A stretch of 64,000 nucleotides of DNA from JAZDFC01 sp043808235 (GCA_043808235.1 JAZDFC010000080.1:62001-126000), one strand, 5' to 3'; shown: positions 26,631 through 36,620, numbered from the stretch's first letter. Notes: generated from the letters alone by a model not told the origin. Numbers and translations: made by a program.

Positions 26631-27290
26631 TTAGTTATTCTTTTTTAATTGTTCCAATGCAGTCGAGATTGCTTCGCAAATTTCATAATGATAATACATT
26701 CCTCGTGTAGAGGTAACAATGTTTTTATCTATTACCGGAAGAATATTTGGTCCGACATAATTTGCACCGGCAGCAGTAAATTCATTAGCATATTGATCTA
26801 CTCCGGTTATTTTTACTCCGTTCAGCAATCCGGCAGCAGCTAATACTCTTGGCGCCGAACAAGGCGCATATACAACTATATTATTATTCACTGCTGTTTT
26901 GATCAGATTCATTGCCGTTTCATCCAGCATAACATCATTCCAGATGTCGGTTGTGTGTGAACGCCAGCTTGCGTTTGCCAGGACGAGTACATCATATTGA
27001 GTGATATCAGTTACCTCGGGAACAAGCAAATCGACGCTCAAAGTAGGCAATCCCACTCCGCCTGCCCAGGAACATGCAGTAATATTTTTCTCGATACCGC
27101 AAGTTTTTACTTCCCATCCGAATTCTTCCATATCGTCAAGCACCAGCATTGTATTTGCGCCATAGTACTTCGGCAGCAATACGAGTACATTAATATTTTT
27201 GTTAATTGTTGCTGTTTCTGCAGGTTTGAAATAAAGACTGAAAAATGTAAGGATCAGAAGGATTAAGACAATAAATAATTTTTTTTTCAT
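26631..27290 (-). CDS. Exported DJ-1/PfpI-family protein
   Basis: About 219 residues after an N-terminal signal or anchor (MKKKLFIVLILLILTFFSLY). The ThiJ/PfpI fold is visible as NVLVLLPKYYG, DVLVLANASW and the nucleophile elbow VVYAPCSAPRVLAAAGLL with its Cys, and a glycine-rich end. Family members are glutamine-amidotransferase-like hydrolases, chaperones or proteases, so function cannot be named. The frame opens at 27329, but ATG 27290 gives the signal peptide, with AAGGG ten bases upstream. Confidence 0.8.
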   Translation of the reverse strand: MKKKLFIVLILLILTFFSLYFKPAETATINKNINVLVLLPKYYGANTMLVLDDMEEFGWEVKTCGIEKNITACSWAGGVGLPTLSVDLLVPEVTDITQYDVLVLANASWRSHTTDIWNDVMLDETAMNLIKTAVNNNIVVYAPCSAPRVLAAAGLLNGVKITGVDQYANEFTAAGANYVGPNILPVIDKNIVTSTRGMYYHYEICEAISTALEQLKKNN

Positions 27291-27584
27291 TTCAGTTTCC
27301 CTTATTGTTCTTAAAAACATGATAACCATTTTGCTGATCGAAAATTATATGTGAATATCAAGTTCAACGAGCTGTAATCGCCAAACCGACAATTACTTCT
27401 TTGAATGGTTTTAAGAAGGAATCAACGGAGCAGGAGTACCCAAATAATTGCACTGAAAAAAACTGAATTTAAATTTTTATTAGAAAAGCAATCAGATTAT
27501 TTTTAAATGCTATTTGTGGGATTATCGTATTAAAGAGAGTTTTTGTGCTGGATAAATTTATCAATCAATTCGGGGTTAACTTTT

Positions 27585-28661
27585 ATGAAAATCATATCAA
27601 ATTATTTTCTTACGATTCTCATTTTGTGCTTTACCTTCGAAACCCGGATACACACGCAAGCTTTCGACAATTCTATTTCCGGAAGAATAATAGATGATGA
27701 AAACGGCGAAGCGCTTCAGTATGTGAACATTTATATTACCGGAACCACATGGGGAACTGTAAGTAACGAAAATGGAACGTTCGAAATAAGATCAGTTTAT
27801 CCTGCCGAGCATGAAGTTGTGATCTCCCTAATTGGCTACGAGATTGTTAGAAAGACAGTTGAGATTGGAAAAAAAGATCACATCAAATTAAAGGATATCC
27901 GGCTAAAACCAAAGGAATATGAAATCACCGGACTTGAGATTGTTGCTGAAAAACCCGATCGATGGTTGAGAGATCTGAGACAGTTCAAAAATCTGTTTTT
28001 AGGCACGAGTATTTTTTCGATGGATTGCGAATTGAAAAATGAAAATTATATCGAATTTGGGAGACCTTCAGAAACCGTTTTAACGGCAAAGATAAACAGG
28101 CCTCTTCAGATTGTTAATAAAGCGCTTGGATTTGAGATATACTGCGACCTGATAAATTTTAAATATGATGAAAGCGAAAGCCGTCTTCAGTATATGATTA
28201 CCACTTCATTCAAGGAGATGATTCCGCTTGATGAGTCGCAGAAAAAGAGATGGGAAGAAAACCGGAGGAAAGCTTACAAAGAGTCGATTGATCATTTCCT
28301 TGTCGCATTAATTAATAATTCATTCATGGAAAAAGGTTTCGAAGTATCAACGTCACGAATACCCAATCGTAACGGACTTGATGGATATCGGCAAAAAATA
28401 TTTGCATCCGATTCACTTTTGCTCGCTGATAGTCTTGCCAATGAGTTCACTTTGAAATTTCCTTATTTCTTGCAGGTCGTTTACAAAAAGTCGGAGTTTA
28501 TGGTCAATCCAATTTCCTGGATAAGAATATTGGGTAGGGAAGCTGTACTTGACGAATTTGGGTATCCTAAAAGCATAGTCCCTTTTGAAACACATGGACA
28601 TTGGTCTCAGTTGGGTGTAGCCAATATGCTTCCCAAATATTATTTCGGCGTTGAGCGTTAG
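27585..28661 (+). CDS. Exported carboxypeptidase-regulatory-like domain protein
   Basis: 358 residues from ATG 27585: signal peptide (MKIISNYFLTILILCFTFET), then a CarboxypepD_reg-like beta domain (NSISGRIIDDENGEALQYVN through EVVISLIGYEIVRKTVEI, about 28-105), the same module inserted in the MuiA-like protein. The C-terminal 230 residues are unrecognised, aromatic-rich and probably periplasmic or outer-membrane associated (PFETHGHWSQLGVANMLPKY). Often such proteins accompany TonB receptors; none is nearby. A GTG at 27543 would lengthen it by 14 residues. Confidence 0.8.
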   Translation: MKIISNYFLTILILCFTFETRIHTQAFDNSISGRIIDDENGEALQYVNIYITGTTWGTVSNENGTFEIRSVYPAEHEVVISLIGYEIVRKTVEIGKKDHIKLKDIRLKPKEYEITGLEIVAEKPDRWLRDLRQFKNLFLGTSIFSMDCELKNENYIEFGRPSETVLTAKINRPLQIVNKALGFEIYCDLINFKYDESESRLQYMITTSFKEMIPLDESQKKRWEENRRKAYKESIDHFLVALINNSFMEKGFEVSTSRIPNRNGLDGYRQKIFASDSLLLADSLANEFTLKFPYFLQVVYKKSEFMVNPISWIRILGREAVLDEFGYPKSIVPFETHGHWSQLGVANMLPKYYFGVER

Positions 28662-28939
28662 TAAGTTACCGATTCAAAAATTGAGGATAATCCAAAGGAT
28701 TTTTATTCATCTTTTCGTATCGCAAAGATTCTAATCAGTTTTTATATAATATCTGATACTGTGTCAAAAATCTGACGATAAAACTTCGTTAATCTTTTCC
28801 CTTTCTCACTTAACTGATCTAATATCAGCAAAAAATCGTGTTTGAACCCAATGATTTTTAATTGTATTTTGTGAGCAACCGTTATCTCGTTGGCACAATT
28901 TTCGTAACGAGAGTTAAAAACAAATACGAGGATTCTCAA
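28662..28939. other. Intergenic region with a weak sigma-54-like site
   Basis: 278 bp. TGGCAC (28891-28896) then AATTTTCGT resembles the -24/-12 elements of sigma-54 promoters, but the -12 GC is GT here. It is 35 bp upstream of the next gene. Nothing else is seen. Confidence 0.25.
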
Positions 28940-30748
28940 ATGAAAAAAACATTTTTGCTCATTTTCTTTTTACCGGTTCTGTTATCCGCGCAATACAATA
29001 TCGAGACTACAAACGAAAAAGGATTCGAGCAGTCTCCGCTTCAGTTTAACAGTTATTTTCTAAATCCGTATGGCATTTATTATTTCAAAGAAGTTACACC
29101 CGGATTGATCAATGATCCATTCATAAATCTTTATTTAAACCCGGCAAATATCCCATGCATCGGAGAAAATGATTTCCATTTCTACCTGGATTTTAGAGGC
29201 GATAGAACTGAGAATGAGGTAGTTACCGATTATGCAGTACCGATGTATGATAGTTATTCAGGCGGAGATGTTCGAAGCAGTTGGGTCGATCCCCGTTACA
29301 TTGTTCAAACAAGAACCGAACCGGAGCCGCTTGTATCGTTCGGTTTTATTACTTATCCAATAAGCGAAATCACCAAGAAATTTTTTGTTGCGGCCACTTA
29401 CCAGATTATCAGCAAGAATGAGAACTTTTATAACACGCCGTATTACATCTATAGCCCAATTGCTGCCGATGCTTACAATGAGTCAATGCCGGGTTATGAG
29501 AATATACCGATAAATTATGCCTATAATGGAATTGATGAAATGATGACTACTTCTCATTTGTTTTCATTTTATACGGGATACGAATTTGTGGAAAACTTAA
29601 GCGTCGGTCTCGGTTTGAATGCCGTGGTTCAAAAACGATCCGGCGAGTATGGGGACACTTACAATAATCCAGGTTACTATGAATATTATGATGATTACTT
29701 AAGTAGTTACGCTCAATCCCGGACAAATAAATATAATCATCTCGATTGGAGTCTTGGTATAAATTATAATATTACTCCCAAATTCACTCTCGGTTTAAAA
29801 GTAGGTTTGTTAAACGGTAAAGCCGAACAGGATTATAATATTTACAATATGAATAATTCGGATTACCAGTATCCTTCACCTTCATCTGATTCATATCGTA
29901 ACATGTATTACTCCAATTCCGATCAGGGGTGGGACCGCGAAGGAAATACCAAATACTTCAGTCTTAATTTCAAAAGAGCTATCGACGAAAACAAAACGGT
30001 AAAGGGATATTACAGGTTCACAAATTCCGATTTGGATATCACTAATTTCTCTAATGTCCTCGATTCGACGAACTACGAATCGCAGTGGACGGATAGTTAC
30101 AGTAAAATTTACTATAGCATTGGAAGAAGTTACTTATCCGATGTACGTAAGGGTGTCGGTGAGAAGACATCGAACAAACATGAAGTAATGATTAATTTCG
30201 ATTGGATTTTATCGGATGTAAGCCATGTGATGATCGGGGCATATTATTATAATACGACCGATGCATTAAGCAGCTCAGAGCCGGTTGTTGTTAGTAGAAA
30301 TTCTGATTACAGATACACCGATTACAACTCTTCAAATCTTATCCATGAATACAGGGAAGAATACCATGATAAAGTATTAGAATGGAAAAGCGATGCAAAT
30401 TACTGGTCGTTCCAGATTCCGATTATCATGCAATTTACTCTAAGTGAGAATTGGGGATTAATCTTCGGATTAAATAGAGTATTAAACAGCTGGGAAATAA
30501 CAGATGAAACGACGGCTTATTATAATATCAAGAAAACAAATAATAACGGTGTAATTGAAGAGAAGAGAAATTTCGGTGAAAGATATAAAATGCCTACCGA
30601 AAGGATATCCGATGACGCTACAAGATTTTTCGGTGGAGTAGAACTTAATATTACCGATGCAGTAAAAACCAAGATTATGTTTGAACCGGAATTTGAAAAC
30701 GAGTTCCGAATTGCGCAATGGTGGCTTAGTTTTGGTGCGAATCTTTAA
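28940..30748 (+). CDS. Outer-membrane beta-barrel-type protein
   Basis: About 602 residues from ATG 28940 (GAGGATTCTCAA before it). Signal peptide MKKTFLLIFFLPVLLSAQYN. The body alternates aromatic and polar residues in long strands (NKYNHLDWSLGINYNITPKF, GLKVGLLNGKAEQDYNIYNM) and ends in a barrel-like strand (EFRIAQWWLSFGANL), typical of an outer-membrane channel or a secretion-associated barrel. No family name recognised. Tyrosine and asparagine rich. Begins a rightward series of envelope genes. Confidence 0.75.
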   Translation: MKKTFLLIFFLPVLLSAQYNIETTNEKGFEQSPLQFNSYFLNPYGIYYFKEVTPGLINDPFINLYLNPANIPCIGENDFHFYLDFRGDRTENEVVTDYAVPMYDSYSGGDVRSSWVDPRYIVQTRTEPEPLVSFGFITYPISEITKKFFVAATYQIISKNENFYNTPYYIYSPIAADAYNESMPGYENIPINYAYNGIDEMMTTSHLFSFYTGYEFVENLSVGLGLNAVVQKRSGEYGDTYNNPGYYEYYDDYLSSYAQSRTNKYNHLDWSLGINYNITPKFTLGLKVGLLNGKAEQDYNIYNMNNSDYQYPSPSSDSYRNMYYSNSDQGWDREGNTKYFSLNFKRAIDENKTVKGYYRFTNSDLDITNFSNVLDSTNYESQWTDSYSKIYYSIGRSYLSDVRKGVGEKTSNKHEVMINFDWILSDVSHVMIGAYYYNTTDALSSSEPVVVSRNSDYRYTDYNSSNLIHEYREEYHDKVLEWKSDANYWSFQIPIIMQFTLSENWGLIFGLNRVLNSWEITDETTAYYNIKKTNNNGVIEEKRNFGERYKMPTERISDDATRFFGGVELNITDAVKTKIMFEPEFENEFRIAQWWLSFGANL

Positions 30749-30799
30749 TTGAGATTAAAAGTTAAAAATGGTTCATCAGAATTCGAAAGAAAGTATATT

Positions 30800-31075
30800 A
30801 TGAAAAAATCGATATCAATTTTGGATAAATATTTATCGGTTACGAGATCAAAGAACCGAAATTCATATCTTCGTAAAGCGGCGGATTTTTACAATTACGA
30901 AATGCAGTACAGAAAATCTTTTCAGGAAGCATTTTGTTCCGAAAAAATGCATGTGGATACAACTAATATTGATTTGTCTTTCTCATTTATTGGGAGGAGA
31001 ACGAAATTCCGGAATAAGAATAGTGAGTTGATGGATATTATTTATCCGGTACAATGTACCTCAAAGATCAATTAA
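30800..31075 (+). CDS. Hypothetical protein (91 aa), uncertain
   Basis: Open from 30749, with the first plausible ATG at 30800 preceded by GAAAGAAAG. The product is basic and aromatic (RSKNRNSYLRKAADFYNYEM) with no family resemblance. It lies between the beta-barrel protein and the next lipoprotein on the same strand, so it may be an operon member or a chance frame. Confidence 0.4.
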   Translation: MKKSISILDKYLSVTRSKNRNSYLRKAADFYNYEMQYRKSFQEAFCSEKMHVDTTNIDLSFSFIGRRTKFRNKNSELMDIIYPVQCTSKIN

Positions 31076-31086
31076 CGGTGGTGAAT

Positions 31087-31596
31087 ATGAAAACAATTAA
31101 CTTATTGATTCTGCTATTTGTCATCTACTCTTGTTCAGATGAAATTCTTCAGCCTGGTATAAATGATTTTTACTACAGCTCATTCGAAAATGAAAAAGAT
31201 ACAATTGATTGGACTGGTTTGACCGGAGCAAACTTCAGTAATGAAGCTTGTCCGGGCGGAGGCGGCAAATCGGTTATTATAGGCGGCGGGTGTATTCAGC
31301 CTGCCGCTACTTTAAAGCTCGGGACAGCGCCTGCCGATGGCAAATTGAAAATGAGTTTCCAAGCCAAAATGTTACAGGAAAGCCAGTCAGCCGGATTGTT
31401 CTTGCTTAAGTACAGCGGAAATGAAATCATCGATTCGATTGCAGCTACGGTTAACAGTATAGATTGGAGCAGTTACGAAAGCAGCAGCATTCTCAACGTT
31501 AGTGAAGGCGACAGTTTAAGAATTGATTTCTTTGTCGGAGGATTTGTGCTGGCAGAGGTTATGCTTGATCAGTTGAGAGTTTATTATGTTAAATAA
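31087..31596 (+). CDS. Predicted lipoprotein (169 aa)
   Basis: Lipobox FVIYSC: signal peptide MKTINLLILLFVIYS then Cys16, followed by SDEILQPG. ATG 31087 behind GGTGGTG. The body is beta-rich, resembling a carbohydrate-binding or jelly-roll module (TLKLGTAPADGKLKMSFQAK, LFLLKYSGNEIIDSIAATV). Function unknown. Follows the hypothetical gene by 11 bp. Confidence 0.7.
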   Translation: MKTINLLILLFVIYSCSDEILQPGINDFYYSSFENEKDTIDWTGLTGANFSNEACPGGGGKSVIIGGGCIQPAATLKLGTAPADGKLKMSFQAKMLQESQSAGLFLLKYSGNEIIDSIAATVNSIDWSSYESSSILNVSEGDSLRIDFFVGGFVLAEVMLDQLRVYYVK

Positions 31597-31666
31597 TTAT
31601 CCGCATGCATCGGTTAATATTTCATAATTTTGCAGTAGTTAATCTTGATGTACGGATAAGAAAAGA

Positions 31667-33082
31667 GTGATAAAAATATTTTCGAGATCATATTATAGAA
31701 ACCGGATAATAATTTCGTTCGGATTAATTTCCGTATTGCTGGTCGCAGCTATAAGTTATCTCGGTTATTCCTATTTGAAGGAATTATATCTCGAGCAGAT
31801 TTCCGGTCATGTGAAAAATATTCTTACTATTAATGCAAAGTTAATTGACAAAGCATATATCGATATCCTTGAACTTGGAAAGCCAACCGGCGCTGTTGAA
31901 CGATATTATCGGGAAAGATTTGATAAGATAAGAAGTTATGATCCGGGTATAAAATTAATGCTCTTTGATGATGAGTTCAAAATTATCATTGATGCTGATT
32001 CGGTTTTTAAGTACGGCGATTTAGAGAACAGACTTGTACTTAACAGGAAAGAGATTTTGGAACTACGGCAGCAAAATAGTTTTACATCGCAGCCGTTCAA
32101 GACTGAAGATAATGAATGGTTTATGTGGGGATTCTATAGAATCAGCAGAAAATATTTTATTGCCTTGCGGGAAAACGCTGCTGTCCTCGGTAAAATAGAT
32201 GAATACGGAAATGATTTTATTCTTGTAGGTTTCGGCGGAATTTTACTTTCACTTGTGATGGCGATTTATCTTGCTGGTTCAATCTTACGTCCTGTAAATA
32301 AACTGATCGACTTCAGCGGAGAAATAGGCAAAGGGAATTTCAGCATCGACTCTCCACTGGGGATGAAAGGCGAATTGAATCTTCTAAGTGATGCTATGCT
32401 GAAAATGAAGAACGATCTCGAAGATGATCACAAGGAACGGAATAAATTGCTTGCCCAGATTGCGCATGAGATCCGTAATCCTCTCGGTAGTATTGAATTG
32501 TTGGCGAATCTCGTAAAAGAAGATTTGAATAAAAAGGAATTCGATACAGAATACATTCAAAAGATATTGTTGGAAATTAATGGATTGAAGCAATTAATAT
32601 CCTCATATCTCGAATATAGTAAACCAATGCCACCGACTCCGGAGTCGCTGGATTTGCATCTTCTAATAAGTGATATTGGAGAGAAATTTCATACCATGTT
32701 TGAATCGAACAAGATCGATTTCAAATATTCGGTTGAGGATAAGGAGATTGTATTCGATAAAAATCATCTCAATCAGATTCTGATGAATCTGATTTTAAAT
32801 AGCATCGATGCAATAGGGGCAAACGGAACAATCTCAGTAAAGCTGTCCAATGAGAATGGAATAAAAAAAATTACGATTGAAGATACCGGGAAAGGTATTC
32901 CGCCTGAGAACTTGAAAAAAGTACTCGAACCGTTTTTTACAACGAAGAAGAACGGGACAGGCTTGGGATTATCAATCTGTAAAAAATTAGCAAAGGAAAA
33001 CGGGGCAGATATTACCGTTGAAAGTAAACCGGGCGAAGGAACAAAATTTATTTTATCAATATGGAAGCGCGATGAAGTATAA
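31667..33082 (+). CDS. Sensor histidine kinase (NtrB-like partner)
   Basis: 471 residues, GTG start: helix 1 (IIISFGLISVLLVAAISYLG, about 12-31), a periplasmic sensory domain (about 32-185), helix 2 (FILVGFGGILLSLVMAIYLA), a HAMP-like linker, HisKA with HEIRNPLGSIELLANLV, then HATPase with NLILNSIDAIG and GTGLGLSICKKL. It overlaps the next gene by 11 bp, and that gene encodes an NtrC-type regulator, so the two are a coupled sensor/regulator pair. The signal is unknown. Confidence 0.92.
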   Translation: MIKIFSRSYYRNRIIISFGLISVLLVAAISYLGYSYLKELYLEQISGHVKNILTINAKLIDKAYIDILELGKPTGAVERYYRERFDKIRSYDPGIKLMLFDDEFKIIIDADSVFKYGDLENRLVLNRKEILELRQQNSFTSQPFKTEDNEWFMWGFYRISRKYFIALRENAAVLGKIDEYGNDFILVGFGGILLSLVMAIYLAGSILRPVNKLIDFSGEIGKGNFSIDSPLGMKGELNLLSDAMLKMKNDLEDDHKERNKLLAQIAHEIRNPLGSIELLANLVKEDLNKKEFDTEYIQKILLEINGLKQLISSYLEYSKPMPPTPESLDLHLLISDIGEKFHTMFESNKIDFKYSVEDKEIVFDKNHLNQILMNLILNSIDAIGANGTISVKLSNENGIKKITIEDTGKGIPPENLKKVLEPFFTTKKNGTGLGLSICKKLAKENGADITVESKPGEGTKFILSIWKRDEV

Positions 33083-34451
33083 AGATATTATAGTTGTTGA
33101 AGATAATGATACAATGAGGCTCGGCATCGGCGAAAGTTTGCGCCGGGAAGGATATGAAGTGTATTTGTTCGAGAACGGAATTGAAGCGATTGAGTTTTTC
33201 GAAAATAAAATATGTCCAATTGCAATTGTAGATCTGAAAATGGAACCGATGGACGGAATATCCGTGCTGAAGAATATCAAGGAGATAAATATTAAAACGG
33301 AAGTTTTGATAATCTCCGCTTATGGCAGCGTTGAACAGGCTGTTGAATCGATGAAACTTGGCGCAGCGGATTTTCTTACCAAACCTTTTTCTCCCGATGA
33401 ACTGCGTTTGCGGATTTTGAAAATCCAGAACAAAATCAAGAATGAAGAAAAGATTGAAGTACTTTCAGAGCATAACCGGATTCTCACCGAGGAGTTGTCA
33501 TCAGGTTACGGAGAAATTGTCGGCAATTCGGCAGTGATGAAAAATCTTTTTCAATTGATAACTCAGATTGCGGAAAATGATTCGACGATACTAATTCAGG
33601 GTGAAAGCGGAACGGGAAAAGAATTAGTTGCGCATGAAATTCATAAACGAAGCAAGCGCTCGGACAAACCGTTTATCCGCGTGAACTGCGGCGCTCTTAA
33701 TGACAATCTGCTCGAAAGTGAATTATTCGGTCATGAGAAAGGATCATTCACCGGGGCAATAAAACTGAAACGAGGTAGATTCGAATTAGCTGATAAAGGC
33801 ACAATATTTCTTGATGAAATTGGTGATATTTCTCCCGCAATGCAGGTAAGATTATTGCGTGTCCTTCAGGAAAAAGAATTTGAACGAGTAGGCGGTGAAA
33901 AAACAATCAGTGTCGATGTACGTGTCATTACAGCGACGAACAAGGATCTGCAAAAACTAATTACTCAGAAAAAATTCCGCGATGATTTGTATTACCGTTT
34001 GAATGTAATTCCCGTGCATCTTCCGCCGTTGCGCGAACGAAAGGAAGATATTGCCGAATTAACAAACCACTTTCTTGGAAAGATATCCGACCGCTATGGA
34101 ATTCCTTCAAAACAGATTGATGGCAGTGGTGTGAAATTATTAAGCGAATATAATTATCCCGGCAATATCCGTGAGATGGAAAATTTAATTGAACGGTTAG
34201 TGGCAGTATCTCCAACTCAGCAGATAGATACAAAGTTAATAATGTCGCAACTATCCGGTCTAACGGGAACGTACGAGAATTATGAATCGCTTCCTCTCGA
34301 AGAAGCTGTTTCTGCATTCGAGAAAAATCTTATTGTTCAAGCGATGAAGAGTGCTGGCGGAGTAAAAAACCGCGCAGCAAAAATGTTAGGAATTGCAACG
34401 AGTGTGTTGTATTACAAACTTGAGAAGTACGGTTTAATCGATGAGAAATAA
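33072..34451 (+). CDS. NtrC-family sigma-54-dependent response regulator
   Basis: 459 residues from ATG 33072 inside the kinase gene end. Receiver domain 1-120 with Asp in IAIVDLKMEPMDG and Lys in FLTKPF; AAA+ domain 145-385 with Walker A GESGTGKE, the sigma-54 contact loop GSFTGA, Walker B GTIFLDEIGD; FIS-type HTH at the C-terminus (NRAAKMLGIATSVLYYKLEK). It activates sigma-54 promoters. Downstream genes for a coiled-coil protein and a barrel protein are probable members of the same operon. Confidence 0.94.
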   Translation: MKYKDIIVVEDNDTMRLGIGESLRREGYEVYLFENGIEAIEFFENKICPIAIVDLKMEPMDGISVLKNIKEINIKTEVLIISAYGSVEQAVESMKLGAADFLTKPFSPDELRLRILKIQNKIKNEEKIEVLSEHNRILTEELSSGYGEIVGNSAVMKNLFQLITQIAENDSTILIQGESGTGKELVAHEIHKRSKRSDKPFIRVNCGALNDNLLESELFGHEKGSFTGAIKLKRGRFELADKGTIFLDEIGDISPAMQVRLLRVLQEKEFERVGGEKTISVDVRVITATNKDLQKLITQKKFRDDLYYRLNVIPVHLPPLRERKEDIAELTNHFLGKISDRYGIPSKQIDGSGVKLLSEYNYPGNIREMENLIERLVAVSPTQQIDTKLIMSQLSGLTGTYENYESLPLEEAVSAFEKNLIVQAMKSAGGVKNRAAKMLGIATSVLYYKLEKYGLIDEK

Positions 34452-35592
34452 TTTTGCTTACATATTTGTTTGGTGTGTTCAACGATTAGGAATAGTTATT
34501 GAATCTAAAATAAATTATTTCTTAAACGCTCTTGTGAATCTGAGTGTTCTTAGTGCCTTAGTGGTTTTCTTTAAAAATGAGAATACCACTAAGACACGTA
34601 GTTCACATAGAGACACTAGGAAAAAATTCTATGCTATTCAAAATACGGTTGTTATTGTTTTAGTTATATTGACTTATTCTTCTGTTATCCCGCAGTCAAT
34701 GGCGAAATTAGAGACGGATTTTTCAAAACTGATTACGCAATATGAAAATCAATTTAATAAACTCGATTCGCTGAATGCAATTTATCAAAAGAAGATTGAT
34801 CAAATTGAACGCGAGAAAGGCAAGGATAGTAGAGATGAATCGAAGATTGAAAAATTAATGGCTTCCTCGGTCACATTATCGAAAGAGATTGATGGTGTTC
34901 AAAAAAATGTTGACCGGCTCAAATCCAGCATCGAGAGTAAAAAGAAACAACTGTATAATTTATATACTCACACTATCGATTCCCTCGGAAATGTATCCTC
35001 GAAATCTTCGGCTAAGGTTCAAGACGAAATAATGAAATTGAAAGAGAAGCGGTTACTTGTTTCGCCTCGTTTACTACCGTTATCTTATAATCCGGAAAAA
35101 ATAATTTCACTCGATCTGAATAGCACCCAAAGTGTGGAAGAAGCTAACTTAATGCGTGAGTATATTAAAAATGCTAAAGCGGAAGTCAATCAGGTTTATG
35201 AAAAGATCACGGCTACGATTAATGAAATAAGTCAGATTGTTAAACTTGAAAAGAAGACAAAAAAATTCATTGAAGAAACCGGATTCGACAACGGGATAAA
35301 ACAAAGCAGTATTAGTCAAAGAACTGTCGCGATGGCAGAAGATGGAAGTTTTAATGGACTCGATCCCGGTTCGGCGGACAAAGAAATATCGATGCAATAC
35401 AATTCGTACAATTTCATACTAAATCAACTTCGTTCGATTGATAATCCCGGGTTCAACTCGACAGATTTTACTAATGTGGTAATGAACACTTCTGGAGTAT
35501 CATATAGACAGTATCTGAAAGTACTTGAAGAAGTAAAAGAGGGACTTGAAGATTACCGGCTCATCTTGAATAAAAAATCCGGGAACCGTTGA
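34441..35592 (+). CDS. Exported coiled-coil protein; N-terminus uncertain
   Basis: The reading frame overlaps the NtrC-type gene by 11 bp, but residues about 25-60 are translated from a dispersed palindromic repeat (34531-34615), so the native start is in doubt. A signal-like stretch NTVVIVLVILTYSSVIPQS precedes MAKLETDFSK (ATG 34699). The following 300 residues are coiled coil with K/E/Q heptads (NQFNKLDSLNAIYQKKIDQI, EKLMASSVTLSKEIDGVQKN). No enzymatic motif. Probably a periplasmic structural or tethering protein. Next gene starts in a TGATG overlap. Confidence 0.65.
   Translation: MRNNFAYIFVWCVQRLGIVIESKINYFLNALVNLSVLSALVVFFKNENTTKTRSSHRDTRKKFYAIQNTVVIVLVILTYSSVIPQSMAKLETDFSKLITQYENQFNKLDSLNAIYQKKIDQIEREKGKDSRDESKIEKLMASSVTLSKEIDGVQKNVDRLKSSIESKKKQLYNLYTHTIDSLGNVSSKSSAKVQDEIMKLKEKRLLVSPRLLPLSYNPEKIISLDLNSTQSVEEANLMREYIKNAKAEVNQVYEKITATINEISQIVKLEKKTKKFIEETGFDNGIKQSSISQRTVAMAEDGSFNGLDPGSADKEISMQYNSYNFILNQLRSIDNPGFNSTDFTNVVMNTSGVSYRQYLKVLEEVKEGLEDYRLILNKKSGNR
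34531..34615. repeat. Dispersed palindromic repeat in the coding start region
   Basis: Left arm CTTAGTGCCTTAGTGGT (34549-34565) and right arm ACCACTAAGACACGTAGTTC (34585-34604) form an imperfect hairpin of the kind seen again, with different bases, at 59621-59711. The core nine bases pair perfectly. Confidence 0.65.
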
Positions 35593-36620
35593 TGAAGAGA
35601 TATTTTGTACTGAACATTTCTTCATTTCTTATTTTAATAAATCTCTCCGCGCACGCACAGTTCAATTACAAAGCAAGTCTTGAGGGGGGAATCCTTAATA
35701 ATAAATTTGGTTCGAGTGGTTCGAGTACAGGATTTTACGGCAATCTCGATGGAGTGATGAATTATCTATATCAGGATGAAAATAAAGAAGCAAACGTTCA
35801 ACTCCGCATACGTCCGGAAATTATTGGTGAAGTTAGTGCGAGTTCATTTAAAACCAAAGCAGCGGGTAGTTATGTTCAGTACGAAGAAACCTATGATTGG
35901 GGTATCAACTTATCTTTCCAAAAATTGTTATTTAATAGAGATGATTACGAAATAGACTACTCTGTTTTTTCATTTGTAAGTAACTTCTCTTATTTTTTTG
36001 AGTCGCAGTTATCTGCGGATATCAATGCCGGCTATGCCTATCAAACACGCGCCGGTACAATGCAAGACGATTATGATCTTATTTTTATGGATATGTTTTT
36101 GTACAACAATTTCAGCCGTTATGTTAAAGGCGGACTCGGTTTGTACTTCGAAGGATTTTGGAATGTTGAACTGTATCGTGAACTTGTTACTTACAATGAA
36201 ATAAAAAATAGGGGAACAAAAGTCGGTCCGCAGCTGTCGTTTTATTTGTTGTCGGATAACACGATTCAATTTCAGTATAGATTCAATTTCGTCAGTTCCT
36301 CAATTACTGAATTTCCATCAACCGAGAATTGGGTGCGGATTGTAGCTGGTAAATTACTTTCGGATGAGTGGAGTATTTTCGGGATGATGGATTATTTATT
36401 CCGCTCGATTAAAATAGATGATATTTATTCCGGAACGAGGGAATTGGTTTTTGGACCGGAGAATCTTGAAAATAGAATATATCTGAAATTAATTTACGAG
36501 CCGGAAGAAAATATGGAATTGTATCTGAAAGCGGGATACTTCAAAGAGAACTTCATGGCTTCTCAAATGAATTTTGAGGGGTTGAGTTTTGTATTGGGAT
36601 TGGAAATAAATAATGATTAA
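35592..36620 (+). CDS. Outer-membrane beta-barrel-type protein
   Basis: 342 residues from ATG 35592 (shares a base with the upstream stop). Signal peptide MKRYFVLNISSFLILINLSA ending HAQ. Remaining sequence is alternating hydrophobic/polar with aromatic girdle residues (YDWGINLSFQKLLFNRDDYE, LYLKAGYFKENFMASQMNFE) and a final strand LSFVLGLEINND, as expected of an outer-membrane barrel. No family recognised. Translational coupling to the coiled-coil gene suggests the two proteins act together across the periplasm. Confidence 0.75.
   Translation: MKRYFVLNISSFLILINLSAHAQFNYKASLEGGILNNKFGSSGSSTGFYGNLDGVMNYLYQDENKEANVQLRIRPEIIGEVSASSFKTKAAGSYVQYEETYDWGINLSFQKLLFNRDDYEIDYSVFSFVSNFSYFFESQLSADINAGYAYQTRAGTMQDDYDLIFMDMFLYNNFSRYVKGGLGLYFEGFWNVELYRELVTYNEIKNRGTKVGPQLSFYLLSDNTIQFQYRFNFVSSSITEFPSTENWVRIVAGKLLSDEWSIFGMMDYLFRSIKIDDIYSGTRELVFGPENLENRIYLKLIYEPEENMELYLKAGYFKENFMASQMNFEGLSFVLGLEINND

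Noticed and set aside
28891..28905. Sigma-54 promoter before the beta-barrel gene
   Set aside because: The -12 element lacks GC, so I list it only as a weak possibility even though an NtrC-type regulator is nearby.
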